From NCBI GenBank assembly GCA_033002965.1, contig JAURVB010008432.1, positions 1 to 64,000 of the forward strand: a stretch of 64,000 nucleotides of DNA, in the 5' to 3' direction. Under the pieces are notes generated by a model that was not told where the DNA came from, searched no databases, and saw nothing but the letters and a program-made list of their open reading frames with translations. Positions 22,452-33,714 of this stretch are shown here, piece after piece; positions within the stretch are counted from its first letter, which is position 1, and every line of letters starts with the position of its first letter. The translations under genes were made by a program, and so were the position numbers. The DNA comes from Piper betle (lineage: Eukaryota; Streptophyta; Magnoliopsida; Piperales; Piperaceae).

Positions 22452-23085
22452 GTGGAATTCATCAATGAAGGAAGGCCATTGAATGGAACATTCTCTAAAG
22501 TGGTTTGGAAAAAAGTCATTATTCGCTTCAAGCAAGAGAATGGGTTTTGACATTACTCGGGACAATATAAAATTTTGTTTCAAAACATTAAAGACAACAT
22601 ATGACGTAAAGTAGTGGCAAGAAAAGAAATGTGGGTAGAATACACCAAGGTCATATTCTTGTTCTTAATTAGTTAAACTTGCATTACTTAATATTATGTG
22701 TAATTGATACTAATAAATATTTGTGTTATTTGTACGTGCATCCTTTACCAAAATAATATTAATTCAAAGGTTTTGAGCATTGGGAAAATCTTTGTCTTGT
22801 CATAGGAAGAGCACAACCAATGGGGAGTTTAGTTGTACTCAAAAAAACAAATTGAATAAAAATATACATGATCTTGGAAATGGACGTGATTGAGTAAGAA
22901 TCAAAATGACCATACATGATGAAGGTTTTAACCGAAAGCATAGACTACCTACTTCTCATGGAAAAGAAAAAACTATCGTTGAAGACAAGGATGATATGCT
23001 ATTATTGATTGAAGCATTTGAAACCTTTTATGATAATAAGTATATATATAAAAAGCTAATTAGTTTGAAGGAGATGATTAGTTAA
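22452..23085 (+). pseudogene. Myb/SANT-like domain gene, piece 1
   Basis: VEFINEGRPLNGTFSKVVWK, then KVIIRFKQENGF, stop, HYSGQYKILFQNIKD runs from 22452 to about 22610. It fits the plant Myb/SANT-like DNA-binding domain (Pfam PF12776 type: GTFSK..W..VI..F...TG..Y...Q.K..F..LK). Stops stand at 22548-22550 and in a TGA near 22611. An AT-rich intron-like stretch follows to an acceptor-like TTCAAAG near 22769; then HWENLCLVIGRAQP (from about 22777), and an open stretch HGKEKTIVEDKDDML to LISLKEMIS near 22955-23085. Proteins of this type often neighbour or derive from Harbinger or hAT transposons. The reading resumes after 26640 and again after 29581 and 39119, showing that three insertions broke one gene. 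Confidence 0.7.
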
Positions 23086-23088
23086 AAG

Positions 23089-26000
23089 TGTTGGGCCCAA
23101 TGGGCCCCTAAAAGGGACTTGCAACAGGTGTTATGGGCCTCTGTTATTCTAAAATCTAACTCATATGAATAAGGTTTTCTCATTAACACATATAAAAGTC
23201 ACCAACATTATCCACAACCGATATAAAATAAACCCAACAATCTCCCATTCACACGTCGGGCGACCTCGATCTCGAAATTATCATTGTCTCCCGAAATTAT
23301 CATCGTCGGAAAATCTCCCCTTCATCAAACGAAACTCACATATCATCACTTGGCAAACTCCCCTTACCCTTCATCAGACGAAACTCATATAATCACTTGG
23401 CAAACTCCTCACATAATCACTTGGTAAATTCCCCTTACCCTTCATCAGACGAAACTCACATATCATCACTTGGCAAACTCCCTTAAATCATCAGGCAAAA
23501 CGTGTAAAGGAGCCTTCTACAAATGGCTTATTGGCAAACTCCTTAAATCATCGGGCAAAACACGTGAAGGAGCCTTCCACAAACGGCATTAGCAAACTCC
23601 CCTTACATCATCAGGCAAAACCCGCCGAAGGAGCCTTCCACAAACGGCTTATGCCAACACCAAATCCTACTTAGCACTGATACATATTATCACTTGGCAA
23701 ACTCCCTTTAAATCATCAGGCAAAGCCCGCAAAGGTAGGAGAAACCTGCGAAGGAGCCTTCCGCAAACAGCTTAGGCCAACACCAAATCCCACTTAGCTC
23801 TGCCTTCCACAAATGGCTTAGGCCAACACCAAATACCACTTAGCTCTGATACCATTGAACTAGGAATTCTATCAGTACTAGGAACTCTAGCGGTACTAGG
23901 AATTCTAGCGGAACAAGGAATTCTATCGAAACTAGGAATTCTTCAGTGCTAGGTACTAGGAATTTCGGTGTTTTGATCGATACGACTGCTGGTGATGCCG
24001 AGAGGAGGTTGATGGACATGGAGTGAGCCTGGGTCGAGCCAGGAGGGCTAGACGTGTGGCTAACTTGTGCCGAAGGAGTTGTTTGATGAGAGTTGCTGAT
24101 AAGGATGAGAAAGATCATGATCTTATCCGGAGCTATAATGGACTCTTATGGATATACATGAAGATGTGGAGATAATAATATCTAACATAGTGAATATCTT
24201 GGGGGATCTTTGGAGATAAAGATTGCGATCAAGATACATGTTTATCTGGAGTTCGGGATATACATGAGGGAGTTCTATATAAGGGGGACATCCTCCTTGT
24301 GTAGAGATTGAGAGAACAACGTTGGATCTCTTGCGAGGAGAGATAGTCGAGAGAGAAGGAGACTCGTGGAGTTGCTGCAGCCGGTTCTTTGTAAGGAAGG
24401 ACTGGAACTTCATTGTGGTAGTCTCTCGGAATCAAGGTACATGTTGTTGATCCACAACCTGCATGCTTTGTCTTGTTTGATAGAATTGCATGTCAACAAG
24501 TCTATCCTAGGGGGACGACTTGGGGTTGTGAGGGTTGCTTGTTCGATAGTAATCCTGTAATTAGGAGTCCCTTTGTGAGCGGGGTGTAGCATTGGGGCGA
24601 GGCTTGTGGGGGCTGTCCACTAGGCCGAGCAAGTGCTTGAGTGAGGTGTAGAGTACTTGTAATCCTTGTATTTGCCTGATAATATAAGGTTGAGAGTGTT
24701 TTCCTGTATCTATGTTTTACTTGTTGGCTGTCGTTTTAGGCAAGGAACTTCTGTATTGGGGTCGTGGTCAAGGTTTACAAGGTAACAGTTACGAGGACTA
24801 GTTACTGAGACGAGCAAGGGCAGACGGCACAACCCAAATACACGTATCAGTATGTGGGGCGATCGGGTAGTTGCTACGAGGGCGCTACTTGATTCTCGGA
24901 ATAGCTTATCTATAAGGAGTTCAGTAAATGAGAATATTGTATCGATGCTTGTGTGTGATCGATCACGCATGATCGAGCGATGGGCTGAGTGGTGTAGTGG
25001 TATCGGAGAAGAAGATTTACTGGTATTGTGATCAGTAACCTCAGTATTGTGGAGTTCTGACTGAACACGGGTGTGGTGTTTGGGAGTTTGCTTCCGGGAA
25101 TACATCCTACATTGCGTAACTTGTAGAAGGCTGGTGTTTCCAAGAGGGAAATACACCGCATGGTGCGTGTTTGGGGAAAGAAAAATTAGTCCTAGAAGCA
25201 GCCCCGTGTGGTAATCTTCTCACCCATACCTCTACACCACTCAGCCCTTCGCTCGATCACACACAAGCACTGATACAATATTCTCAGTTACCGATACCCC
25301 TTACCGATAAGCTGTTTAGAGAATCAAGTAGCACACTCATAGCAACTACATGATCGCCCCAAATACCGATATGCGTATTTGGGCAAATGCCTTTGCCCTT
25401 GTCGTCTCAGTAACCGGTCTCGTAACTGTTACCTTGTAAACCTCAATCACGACCGTGTTACAAAAGTCACTCCCAATCTTATATTATCATGCAAATACAA
25501 AGGATTACAAGTACTCTACACCTCGCTCAAGCGCTTGCTCGGTTTAGTAGACAGCCCCACCAGCCTTGCCCCAATGCTACATCTCGCCTCAGAAAGGGAC
25601 TCCAATTCCAGGATTATTATCGAACAAGCAACCCTCACAACCCCAAGTCGTCCCCCTTGGATAGACTTGTTGACATGCAATTCTATCAAACAAGACAACA
25701 CGCAAGCTGTGGAACAACGTGTACCTTGATTCCGGCAGACCTCCCCAATGAAGTTCTAGTCCCTCCTCAACGTGTTCCTGGCAGACCTCCCCAATGAAGT
25801 TCCAATCCTTCCTCAATGTGTACCTTGATTCTGGCAAACCTCCCCAATGAAGTTCCAGTCCTTCCTGACAAAGAACCGGCTGTAGCAACTCCATGAGTCT
25901 CCTTGTCTCTCGGCTACCCGTGCGGTGTATTCCCTACATAGGAACACCAGCCTTCCACAAATTACGCAGTGTAGGATCAAATCCCAAAAGCAAATCTCCA

Positions 26001-26640
26001 AACACCACCACAGTGCTCGGAGAATTTCACCACACATAGGTTACTGACCAAACTATCGCCAGACTTCCCCAATGCCGCTACCGCCCTCAGCCTTCGCTCG
26101 ATCACACCCGTGCTCGATCACCCCCAAGCACTGATATAGCACTCTCAGTCGCTGTTTCGAGAGTCAAGCACTTGCTACCGCAGCAATTGCCCGGTCGCCC
26201 CAAATACCGGTATCCGTATAAGGGGTGTGCCTCCTCTCCGGCTATCTCTCCCTCTCTAAGAGATCTAGATCCAACTTCACGTCATTCTTGTTCCCCCAAA
26301 ACTATCATCAAAATCTCTCATATGAAACTCCCATATCATCACTTGGCAAACTCCCCTTAAATCCCATATCATCACTTGGCAAACTCCCCTTAAATCCCAT
26401 ATCATCACTTGGGAGAACCCGTGAAGAAGCCTTCCACAATCAGTGTAGGCCAACACTAAATCCCACTTAGCTCTGATACCACTATTAGCCCCAATGGGCC
26501 CACAAAAAGGACTTGAGGACTTGCAACAGGTGTCAAGGGCCTCTCTTAATCTAAAAGCTAGCTCAAAAAATAATGCTTTCTCATTAACCTATATACAAGT
26601 TACCAACATCATCTACGACCAATGTAGGCAAAACCCAACA
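23089..26640 (-). mobile_element. Long TRIM-1 relative with an inserted inverted repeat
   Basis: Two direct repeats related to the TRIM-1 LTR bound it: 23089-23239 (TGTTGGGCCC to AACCCAACA) and about 26484-26640. GCTCTGATACCACT at 26470-26483 is the reversed initiator-Met primer site, so it reads on the minus strand. Flanking words AAAAG (23084-23088) and GAAAG (26641-26645) give a 4-of-5 target duplication. The 3.2-kb interior has repeated CATCACTTGGCAAACTCC units (23340-23710, 26330-26410) and AAGGAGCCTTCCAC units. A second GCTCTGATACCATT at 23838 suggests that roughly 23854-26280 is a later insertion. No coding sequence. Confidence 0.7.
24336..25915. repeat. Large inverted repeat, arms about 0.7 kb
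   Basis: The left arm (24336 to about 25050) is repeated in reverse at about 25205-25915, with about 150 bp between. Matching pairs are GAGACTCGTGGAGTTGCTGC (24360) with its reverse near 25900, AGAATTGCATGTCAACAAG (24482) with 25670, GTGTAGAGTACTTGTAATCC (24647) with 25510, and GGCTGAGTGGTGTAG (24982) with 25240. Parts of the loop-side sequence recur again, reversed, at 25920-26200. A TATA-like CTATATAAGG at 24278 sits just outside the left arm. Transcription would give a long hairpin RNA. The plus and minus ORFs here are mirror translations of the arms. Confidence 0.8.
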
Positions 26641-26645
26641 GAAAG

Positions 26646-26733
26646 CTCTTAAAGAAATTCCAAATTTGGAAGTCGATTTGGAATTTTGTGCCGATTGATT
26701 TTAAGAATTCGAAAGAGCAAAAACAACAACTAT
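26646..26733 (+). pseudogene. Myb/SANT-like gene, piece 2
   Basis: Directly after the TRIM-like element the frame reads ALKEIPNLEVDLEFCAD and, past two stops, FERAKTTTMALP. The last residues use the ACTAT target site of solo LTR C and continue after it as ALPAEKR (29580-29603). It fits the conserved C-terminal motif of plant Myb/SANT-like proteins, of the type AL..IP.L...L..A...L.....A..F..L....R..WL. This is strong evidence that the flanks of two insertions were once one exon. Confidence 0.68.
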
Positions 26734-29576
26734 TGTAAAACCCATGACTCGAGTCAGGGTTTTACGTTACCGAACCAGTCGGTTCGACCGTTGGTTCGAG
26801 TCGAGTCAGTTTCATGAACCGCGTGCTGAGCCGAGGCCAGCCGTGAGTTATGAGCGATGAGAGTCAGGTGTACCTGAATATATGATGATAACGTCGAGAA
26901 GATGGTGAGAAATGAGTTATCAGAATATATGAAAGTATGCAGTATTTTTTTCTTTTTATATGTTTGATCGAAGAAATAGTTTTAGGCCGAATAACGCGTT
27001 AGGACGCGTTGGATTATATTCGGGTGGGTTATTAGTTATAGAGCATGCCATTTGGATGTTGTTGTGTTTGTTTTATTTTATGGAATTTTTCCATATTTTT
27101 CTAGATTTTTTTTAGAATTTATTACGAACTAGTTATTATTTTGACTCGAGTAGGAATCGAGTCAATACTTAATTACGAAACTGCCATTGAGGGTAATTTT
27201 CTCCCTCCCGACACTTACCCCCTCCCAAACCCTCGTGCTCGTCGCCGTCGCCTCCGTCGACGCCGTGCTGCCGCCGATCGACGCCGCCCCGCCTTGCCGT
27301 GCCGTCGCCGTGCCGCCACGACCAACCCCGGCCAGCGATCGCCTGCCAGCGCGCCGCCGCGACTCCGTGAAGCCGCCTCGGCCGTCGCCACTCCGAGCCT
27401 GATTCCGCCGCCGTCCGGGCCGCGCCGTCGCCGCTGTGACCCCGACGACCACCCCCTCGCCGTCGCCGACATTTCCCCCACCATCCCGAGCGCCGTCGAG
27501 GCCGGCCGCAGCCCCGATCGGAGCACACCGCCGCCGCCGCCCGTTTTCAACGCCGCCGCCAACGGCCATCGCCGCCTCGGCTACCCTGTTTGACACCACC
27601 ATTGGACCAAGCTCGTCGAGCTGGTGCCGATAGACCCCCTGATTGCTCCGTCCCGAATCATCGCCGGAAAACCGCCGGAATCCGCCGAAAAACCGTCGAC
27701 ACTCGCCGGAAAACTGCCGGAACCGCCGGAAATTGGATTCGTGGGAAATTCGCCGGATCATCCGCCGAACGCACCCGATCCAATCTGATCGAACTTCGGA
27801 CGCCGCTAGGTGCCGAATTCGAGTTTCGAGCCACGAAACGGAAACCCTAGCCGTCGCCAATTTTCGACGACGCGAGGTATAATTTATTTTAATTTAATTA
27901 TTTAAAAATGTTAATTATTAGAATTGCATGGCAGGATTTGTGTGTGTGTTATAATAATATATATAAATGTAGATTTGATTAAGGATAAAATATGAAATTT
28001 GTTTGATTGAGTGGTGTTAAAAATGGAGGCTAAGAAACTAATTAGGGTAACTAGGCGATGATCATGATCTAATGCAAACTAGCCTAAGTAGACTTGCTAG
28101 AATTGATATAGGTTAATGTGTGTTGATTGATGAGTGATTGTGTTGATTGTGTGTGCATGCTATAGGATGTGTGATTCATCATGCGGGCGTTAGTTTTTAG
28201 CTTGATTGTGTAGGTATGGTGTAGGAGCTCGCCGCCTAGGCGCGTGGACCCGTTTGGAGCTTCTACCAGGTCCGTTTAGGACTCGTTCTCTGATTTACGC
28301 TATTCTATTGTGTATTTGGTTTATCATGTGCAGGACGAGTTAAGTGGCGTTTTATCGGATCCCACTTAACTCGGGCCATTTAGCCAACGATTTTTCGGAT
28401 TAATAACCCTCGAGGATGAGATCCCTCGAGTTTGTTTTCGAACTTCAGATCCAGCTCACGTTGCCTTCGGGCCTATTGTATAAATCCCAACCCAGACCTT
28501 TATATATGTATAGTTTTCGCGTTTTCTGTGAGAGATTGAATGAGGGAAATCCGACTACCGTGCTACGCGAGCGGGCACGTGTGTGTCGATAGTGGGCTCT
28601 GGAATGGTGTGCGGGCCGTTTCATTCCCGAGGGATCCTGACAACTCCACCTTTGAGTTCCTCAAACCCGGAGAAGTGTGGAGGTTCACGGGTACTGCATT
28701 GCAGCGCATGTCTAGACTTGTGGTTTCAAAGGGTACTGAAGGCGACTGCCTGAGAGTACTCGGCCTTCGTGCTCAAGGCCAAGAGTAATATGGAAGGTGC
28801 AGAGGGCGGAAAGGAATGAGATTTGATGCGAGAAGCAATAGAGAAATGGCCGAGGTATGAGAATGTGAAAGATAGGGGGACGCTGTCGACCCGAGGGCGA
28901 CGGCTCCCGTATGTGCCCTGATGAGAGTTCTTGAGGAAGTATATGGTTTTGATTCAACAGGAGAGTTTGCTCTCCTGTGCCAGATTGATATTAGTTATTT
29001 TCTGGGCCGGTAACACTCGTTACTGACGGTTTTTCTATATATATGTAGGTGAGGAATGCGAGCGATGAAAGCTGTCGGGACTGCGGAGGAGCAGCACGGA
29101 ACCGCGCACACATGTACCTGCCGCGTGTAACGTATAATGATGGTGTGTTATTGTTATGTAAATGATAATTTTGATGTGTTTGCTTGAATGAATTACTTGT
29201 TATGAAATGAACTGGATAAATATGAATGAGTAGGGAGCCTTGCAGTTCAGATTCGGCTCAGGTAAAAACGAATGAGATAATGATTGAATGTCATGGTAGA
29301 TTATTATGTGTTACCGTATTTTCATAAAATAGTATATATTTTCTTTTGGTTTCTCATTTATTATATTGTCTTATTTTGCTTGTACATCATAGCATGCATG
29401 TAGGACTACGTTAGAACCCACGCATCCCATCCATGCATTTCATGTTTGCATCTCCATCTTGAGACACCGAGGGCAGATCCGGGTCGGCTTAACCGAACCC
29501 AGTAGATTAGCGAACGGTTCGGTCGCCGGTGACATTTCCGGGTCGGTTCACGGGTGAGCCGAAACGGGGTGTTACA
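26734..29576 (+). mobile_element. Solo LTR C (family L)
   Basis: 2843 bp, TGTAAAACCCATGACTCG to ACGGGGTGTTACA, with perfect target duplications ACTAT (26729-26733, 29577-29581). There is no internal region. A CpG-rich block (27190-27870) is open in up to five frames (232 codons minus, 150 plus); I read this as base composition, not genes. Family landmarks follow: GGAGCTCGCCGCCTAGGCGC (28223), TTTTATCGGATCCCACTTAA (28351), ATGAGATCCCTCGAG (28416), TATA-like CTTTATATATGTATAG near 28498, and GTGAGGAATGCGAG near 29050. Its CpGs are better preserved than in the related LTR D. Confidence 0.93.
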
Positions 29577-29581
29577 ACTAT

Positions 29582-29607
29582 GGCTTTGCCAGCTGAGAAA
29601 AGACGTA
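29582..29607 (+). pseudogene. Myb/SANT-like gene, sliver between two insertions
   Basis: Twenty-six bases survive between solo LTR C and the tandem array. They encode the residues between MALP and the final Arg of ALPAEKR, and end ACGTA, the array's left target copy. They join in frame to 39120 onward. Confidence 0.6.
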
Positions 29608-29739
29608 GGTAAAAACCATGATTTTTATTAAAAGACACAAACCTAAATATTATGAAATAAATATCAATGAACCGATATGGTTGGTTATCAAGTCGACCGG
29701 TCATGGTTCGACTTAAGGTCACCTAGAAAATACCTATTC

Positions 29740-29856
29740 ATGAATGGATGATGGGGTGTGAGAATTTAATGAAGGGGCTTGTTGAACCTAGGAAATACCA
29801 ATGGATGATGGGGTATGAGAATTTAATGGAGGGAATGGTTGAAGTGTATATATATG
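29740..29856 (+). promoter_or_regulatory. U3 direct repeat and TATA box of array LTR 1
   Basis: Two 34-bp direct repeats 57 bp apart (about 29741 and 29798, each AATGGATGATGGGGT then GAGAATTTAATG) stand just upstream of TATATATAT at 29847. A duplicated block ahead of a TATA box is a common LTR U3 enhancer-promoter layout. The same arrangement is kept in all seven LTRs (TATA near 31186, 32520, 33955, 35195, 36652 and 38052), so each could start transcription. Confidence 0.6.
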
Positions 29857-30199
29857 CAAGAGGAGGGGATCGTTGGAGAGGGGGAAAAACTTTTCCTAGC
29901 CGTCAAATTATTCTTGCCTCCTCTCCGTCCCAGGCAACCTCCCCATTTCTGCGTGAGTATTTCGTCCCTCATCTTATTTGTTTCCATTAGGGTTCTTGCA
30001 TGCAAGGTTTGTTAGAGACGCCCTGCTAAGTTGCTAGATCCCTAGAGTCTTATGCATGGGGTTCTTGTCGACTGCTTGGTATGAACTGCTGCGAGTCTTT
30101 GGGGTCAGGTGTTTGTTTTGTTGTGGGTGTGTTGCTTTGCTTCATCCTATCGATTGGCAAGATTTGTTGGGATTCTTTGAATTGCTTAGTTGTTTTGTT

Positions 30200-30336
30200 G
30201 ATGGACATGTCAGAATGGACCTGACAGCCAAAAAATGGATATGTCAGAATGGACATGAGAGCCAATAATGGACATGTCAGAATGGACCTGAGAGCTAATA
30301 ATGGACATGTCAGAATGGACCAAACAGCCAATAATG
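30200..30336 (+). repeat. 33-bp minisatellite in array LTRs (LTR 1 copy)
   Basis: Units of the type GGACATGTCAGAATGGACCT, GACAGCCAATAAT repeat head to tail. LTRs 1 and 2 have four units; LTRs 3-7 have about six (for example 32876-33080). A second, shorter repeat (CTAATCTCAGAATGA, GGGAGACCAC) follows in every LTR. Frames through the units give the repeated Ser-Ile-Leu-Thr-Cys-Pro type ORFs, which are artefacts of the repeat. Confidence 0.85.
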
Positions 30337-30819
30337 ACTAATCTCAGAATGACCTGGGAGACCACCTAATCATAGAATGAACTGGGAGACAAACTTTTAT
30401 TCTCAGAAAGACCTGAGAGCCTATAGAACTACATTGAGATTGATCCTGACATGGTTATCTAGGCTAATCAAGATTGTTTGATTTCAGCTCACTTAAGGAA
30501 GAATAAAAGTATGGTTGGTGGTTCTTTTACGAATTCAGGGTAGGAGAATGGATAATAAATTGGACTTCCTCTTATTTTCTTATGTTATACATGTGGCTTT
30601 GGGAAACGTTCTAAGACTGCGGGACTATTATTATTATGTCTTGACTAACCATAATTTACTTTGAATGAGTCATACTTATGGTTTAAATAGAAATCATGTA
30701 ACATATAAGTAAAGCCCAGATCGGTTAGGGCTAGTTGTTACAGGGTTGGTTTGGTTTAATTTTAAATAACGCCTAGCTAGCTAGGCCCACAATATTGTGA
30801 AAAATGGCGGGTCGTTACA

Positions 30820-30943
30820 GGTGGTATCATAGAACGGTTTCCCACAAGCTCACATTTTATTACTCAAGTACCTTGTTGAAAAGTTCAGTAATTATCTTTT
30901 GTTATAATATTTCAGGGACGTTGTATCTCTAAGTTGGGGAGAT
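30820..30943 (+). other. Array internal region 1 (type for six)
   Basis: Primer site variant at 30822, polypurine tract AAGTTGGGGAGAT at 30931-30943. The other five are 32157-32280, 33590-33714, 34828-34952, 36288-36411 and 37690-37813. Regions 1 and 2 share the variant CATAGAACGG and CAGGGACGTTGTAT; regions 3-6 have the ancestral-looking GGGGACGAAATAT. Region 6 has a decayed primer site (TGGAATAAGAGC). Confidence 0.88.
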
Positions 30944-32156
30944 TGTAAAAACCACGATTTTTATTACAAGACTCGAACCTAAATATTATGAAATAAATAT
31001 CGATGAACCGATATGGTTGGTTATCAAGTCGACCGGTCATGGTTCTACTTAAGGTCACCTAGAAAATACCTATTCATGAATGGATGATGGGGTGTGAGAA
31101 TTTAATGAAGGGGCTTGTTGAACCTAGGAAATACCAATGGATGATGGTGTATGAGAGTTTAATGGAGGGAACGGTTGAAGTGTGTATATATGCAAGAGGA
31201 GGGGATCGTTGGAGAGGGGGAAAAAACTTTTTCCTAGCCGTCAAATTATTCTTGCCTCCTCTCCGTCCCAGGCAACCTCCCAATTTTTGCGTGAGTATTT
31301 CATCCCTCATCTTATTTGTTTACATTAGGGTTCTTGCACGCAATGTTTGTTGGAGACGCCGTGCTAAGTTGCTAGATCCCTAGAGTCTTATACATGGGGT
31401 TCTTGTCGACTGCTTGGTATGAACTGCTGCGAGTATTTGGGGTCAGGTGTTTGTTTCATTGTGGGTGTGCTGCTTTGCTTCATCCTATGATTGGCAAGAT
31501 TTATTGGGATTCTTTGAATTGCTTAGTTGTTTTGTTGATGGACATGTCAGAATGGACCTGACAGCTAAAAAATGGATATGTCAGAATGGACATGAGAGCC
31601 AATAATGGACATGTCTGAATGGACATGGAGCAAATAATGGACATGTCAGAATGGACCAAACAACCAATAATGACTAATTTTAGAATGACCTGGGAGACCA
31701 CCTAATCTTATAATGAACTGGGAGATAAACTTTTAATCTCAGAATGACCTGAGAGCCTATAGAACATACATTGAGCTTGATCCTGACATGGTTATGTAGG
31801 CTAATCAAGATTGTTTGATTTCAGCTCACTTAAGGAAGAATAAAAGTATGGTTGGTGGTTCTTTTACGAATTCAGGGTAGGAGAATGGATAATAAATTGG
31901 ACTTCCTCTTATTTTCTTGTGTTATACATGTGGCTTTGGGAAACGTTCTAAGACTGCGGGACTATTATTATTATGTCTTGACTAACCATAATTTACTTTG
32001 AATGAGTCATACTTATGGTTTTAATAGAAATCATGTAACATATAAGTAACGCCCAGACCGGTTAGGGCTGGTCATTACAGGGTTGATTTGGTTTAATTTC
32101 AAATAACGCCTAGCCAGCTAGGCCCACAATATTGTGAAAAATGGCGGGTCGTTACA
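30944..32156 (+). repeat. Array LTR 2
   Basis: 1213 bp, intact TGTAAAAACC start. It shares the four-unit minisatellite and many private variants with LTR 1, which points to a recent unit duplication. Confidence 0.92.
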
Positions 32157-32280
32157 GGTGGTATCATAGAACGGTTTCCCACAAGCTCACATTTTATTAC
32201 TCAAGTACCTTGTTGAAAAGTTCAGTAATTATATTTTGTTATAATATTTCAGGGACGTTGTATCTCTAAGTTGGGGAGAT

Positions 32281-33589
32281 TGTAAAAACCACGATTTTTA
32301 TTACAAGACTCGAACCTAAATATTATGAAATAAATATCGATGAACCGATATGGTTGGTTATCAAGTCGACCGGTCATGGTTCTACTTAAGGTCACCTAGA
32401 AAATACCTATTCAGGAATGGATGATGGGGTGTGAGAATTTAATAAAGGGGCTCGTTGAACTTAGGAAATACCAATGGATGATAGGGTATGAGAATTTAAT
32501 AGAGGGAATGGTTGAAGTGTATATATATGTAGGAGGAGGGGATCATTGGAGAGGGGGGAAAAAAGCTTTTCCTAGCCGTCAAATTCTTCTTGCCTCCTCT
32601 CCGTCCCAGGCGACCTCCCCATTTCTGCGTGAGTATTTTGTCCCTCATCTTATTTGTTTCCATTAGGATTCTTGCAAGCAAGGTTTGTTAGAGATGCCCT
32701 GCTAAGTTGCTAGATCCCTAGAGTCTTATGCATGGGGTTCTTGTCGACTGCTTGGTATGAGCTGCTGCAAGTCTTTGGGGTCGGGTGTTTCTTTTGTTGT
32801 GGGTGTGCTGCTTTGCTTCATCCTTTGATTTGCAAGAATTGTTGGGATTCTTTGAATTGCTTAGTTGTTTTGTTGATGGACATGTCAGAATGGACCTGAT
32901 AGCTAATAATGGACATGTCAGAATGGACCTGACAGTCAATAATGAACATGTCAGAAAGGACCTGACAGCAAATAATGGATATGTCAGAATAGACCTGACA
33001 GCCAAAAAATGGATATGTCAGAATGGAGCTGACAGCCAATAATGGACATGTCAGAATGGACCTGACAGCCAATAATGACTAATCTCTTAATGACCTGGGA
33101 GACCACCTAATCTTCAGAATGAACTAGGACACCACCTAATCTCATAATGAACTGAGAGACAAACTTTTAATATCAGAATGACCTGAGAGCTTATAGAACT
33201 ACATTGAGCTTGATTTAGACATGGGTATGTAGGCTAATCAAGATTTTTTGATTTCAGCTCACCTAAGGAAGAATAAAAGTATGGTTGGTGGTTCTTTTAC
33301 GAATTCAGGTTAGGAGAATGGATAATAAATTTGACTTCCTTTTATTTTCTTGTGTTATACATGTGGCTTTGGGAAACGATCTAAGACTGTGGGACTATTA
33401 TTATTATGTCTTGACTAACCATAATTTACTTTGAATGAGTCATACTTATGGTTTTAATAGAAATTATGTAACATATAAGTAACGCCCGGACCGGTTAGGG
33501 CTGGTCGTTGCAGGGTTGGTTTGGTTTAATTTCGAGTAACGCCTAGCCAGCTAGACCCACAATATTGTGAAAAATGGCGGGTCGTTACA
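32281..33589 (+). repeat. Array LTR 3
   Basis: 1309 bp with six minisatellite units. The following primer site is TGCTATCAGAGC, one change from consensus. Confidence 0.92.
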
Positions 33590-33714
33590 GGTGCTATCAG
33601 AGCAAGGTTTCCCATAAGCCAACATTTTATGACTCAAGCACCTTGTTGAAAAGTCCAGTAATTATCTTTTTGTTATAATATTTCGGGGACGAAATATATC
33701 TAAGTTGGGGAGAT

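Larger units (their letters stand above)
29608..30819 (+). repeat. Array LTR 1
   Basis: 1212 bp. It starts GGTAAAAACC (TG lost). It has four units of the 33-bp minisatellite at 30200-30336. Primer site variant TGGTATCATAGA follows at 30822. It is very close to LTR 2. Confidence 0.9.

Noticed and set aside
24123..25897. Mirror-image ORFs on opposite strands
   Set aside because: They are the same sequence read from the two arms of the inverted repeat.
27162..27860. 232-codon minus ORF and 150-codon plus ORF
   Set aside because: They lie in the CpG-rich block of solo LTR C, open in up to five frames; the related LTR D does not keep the frames.
30200..33080. CRISPR-like regular repeats
   Set aside because: The units are contiguous without unique spacers and recur in every LTR; this is a plant minisatellite.
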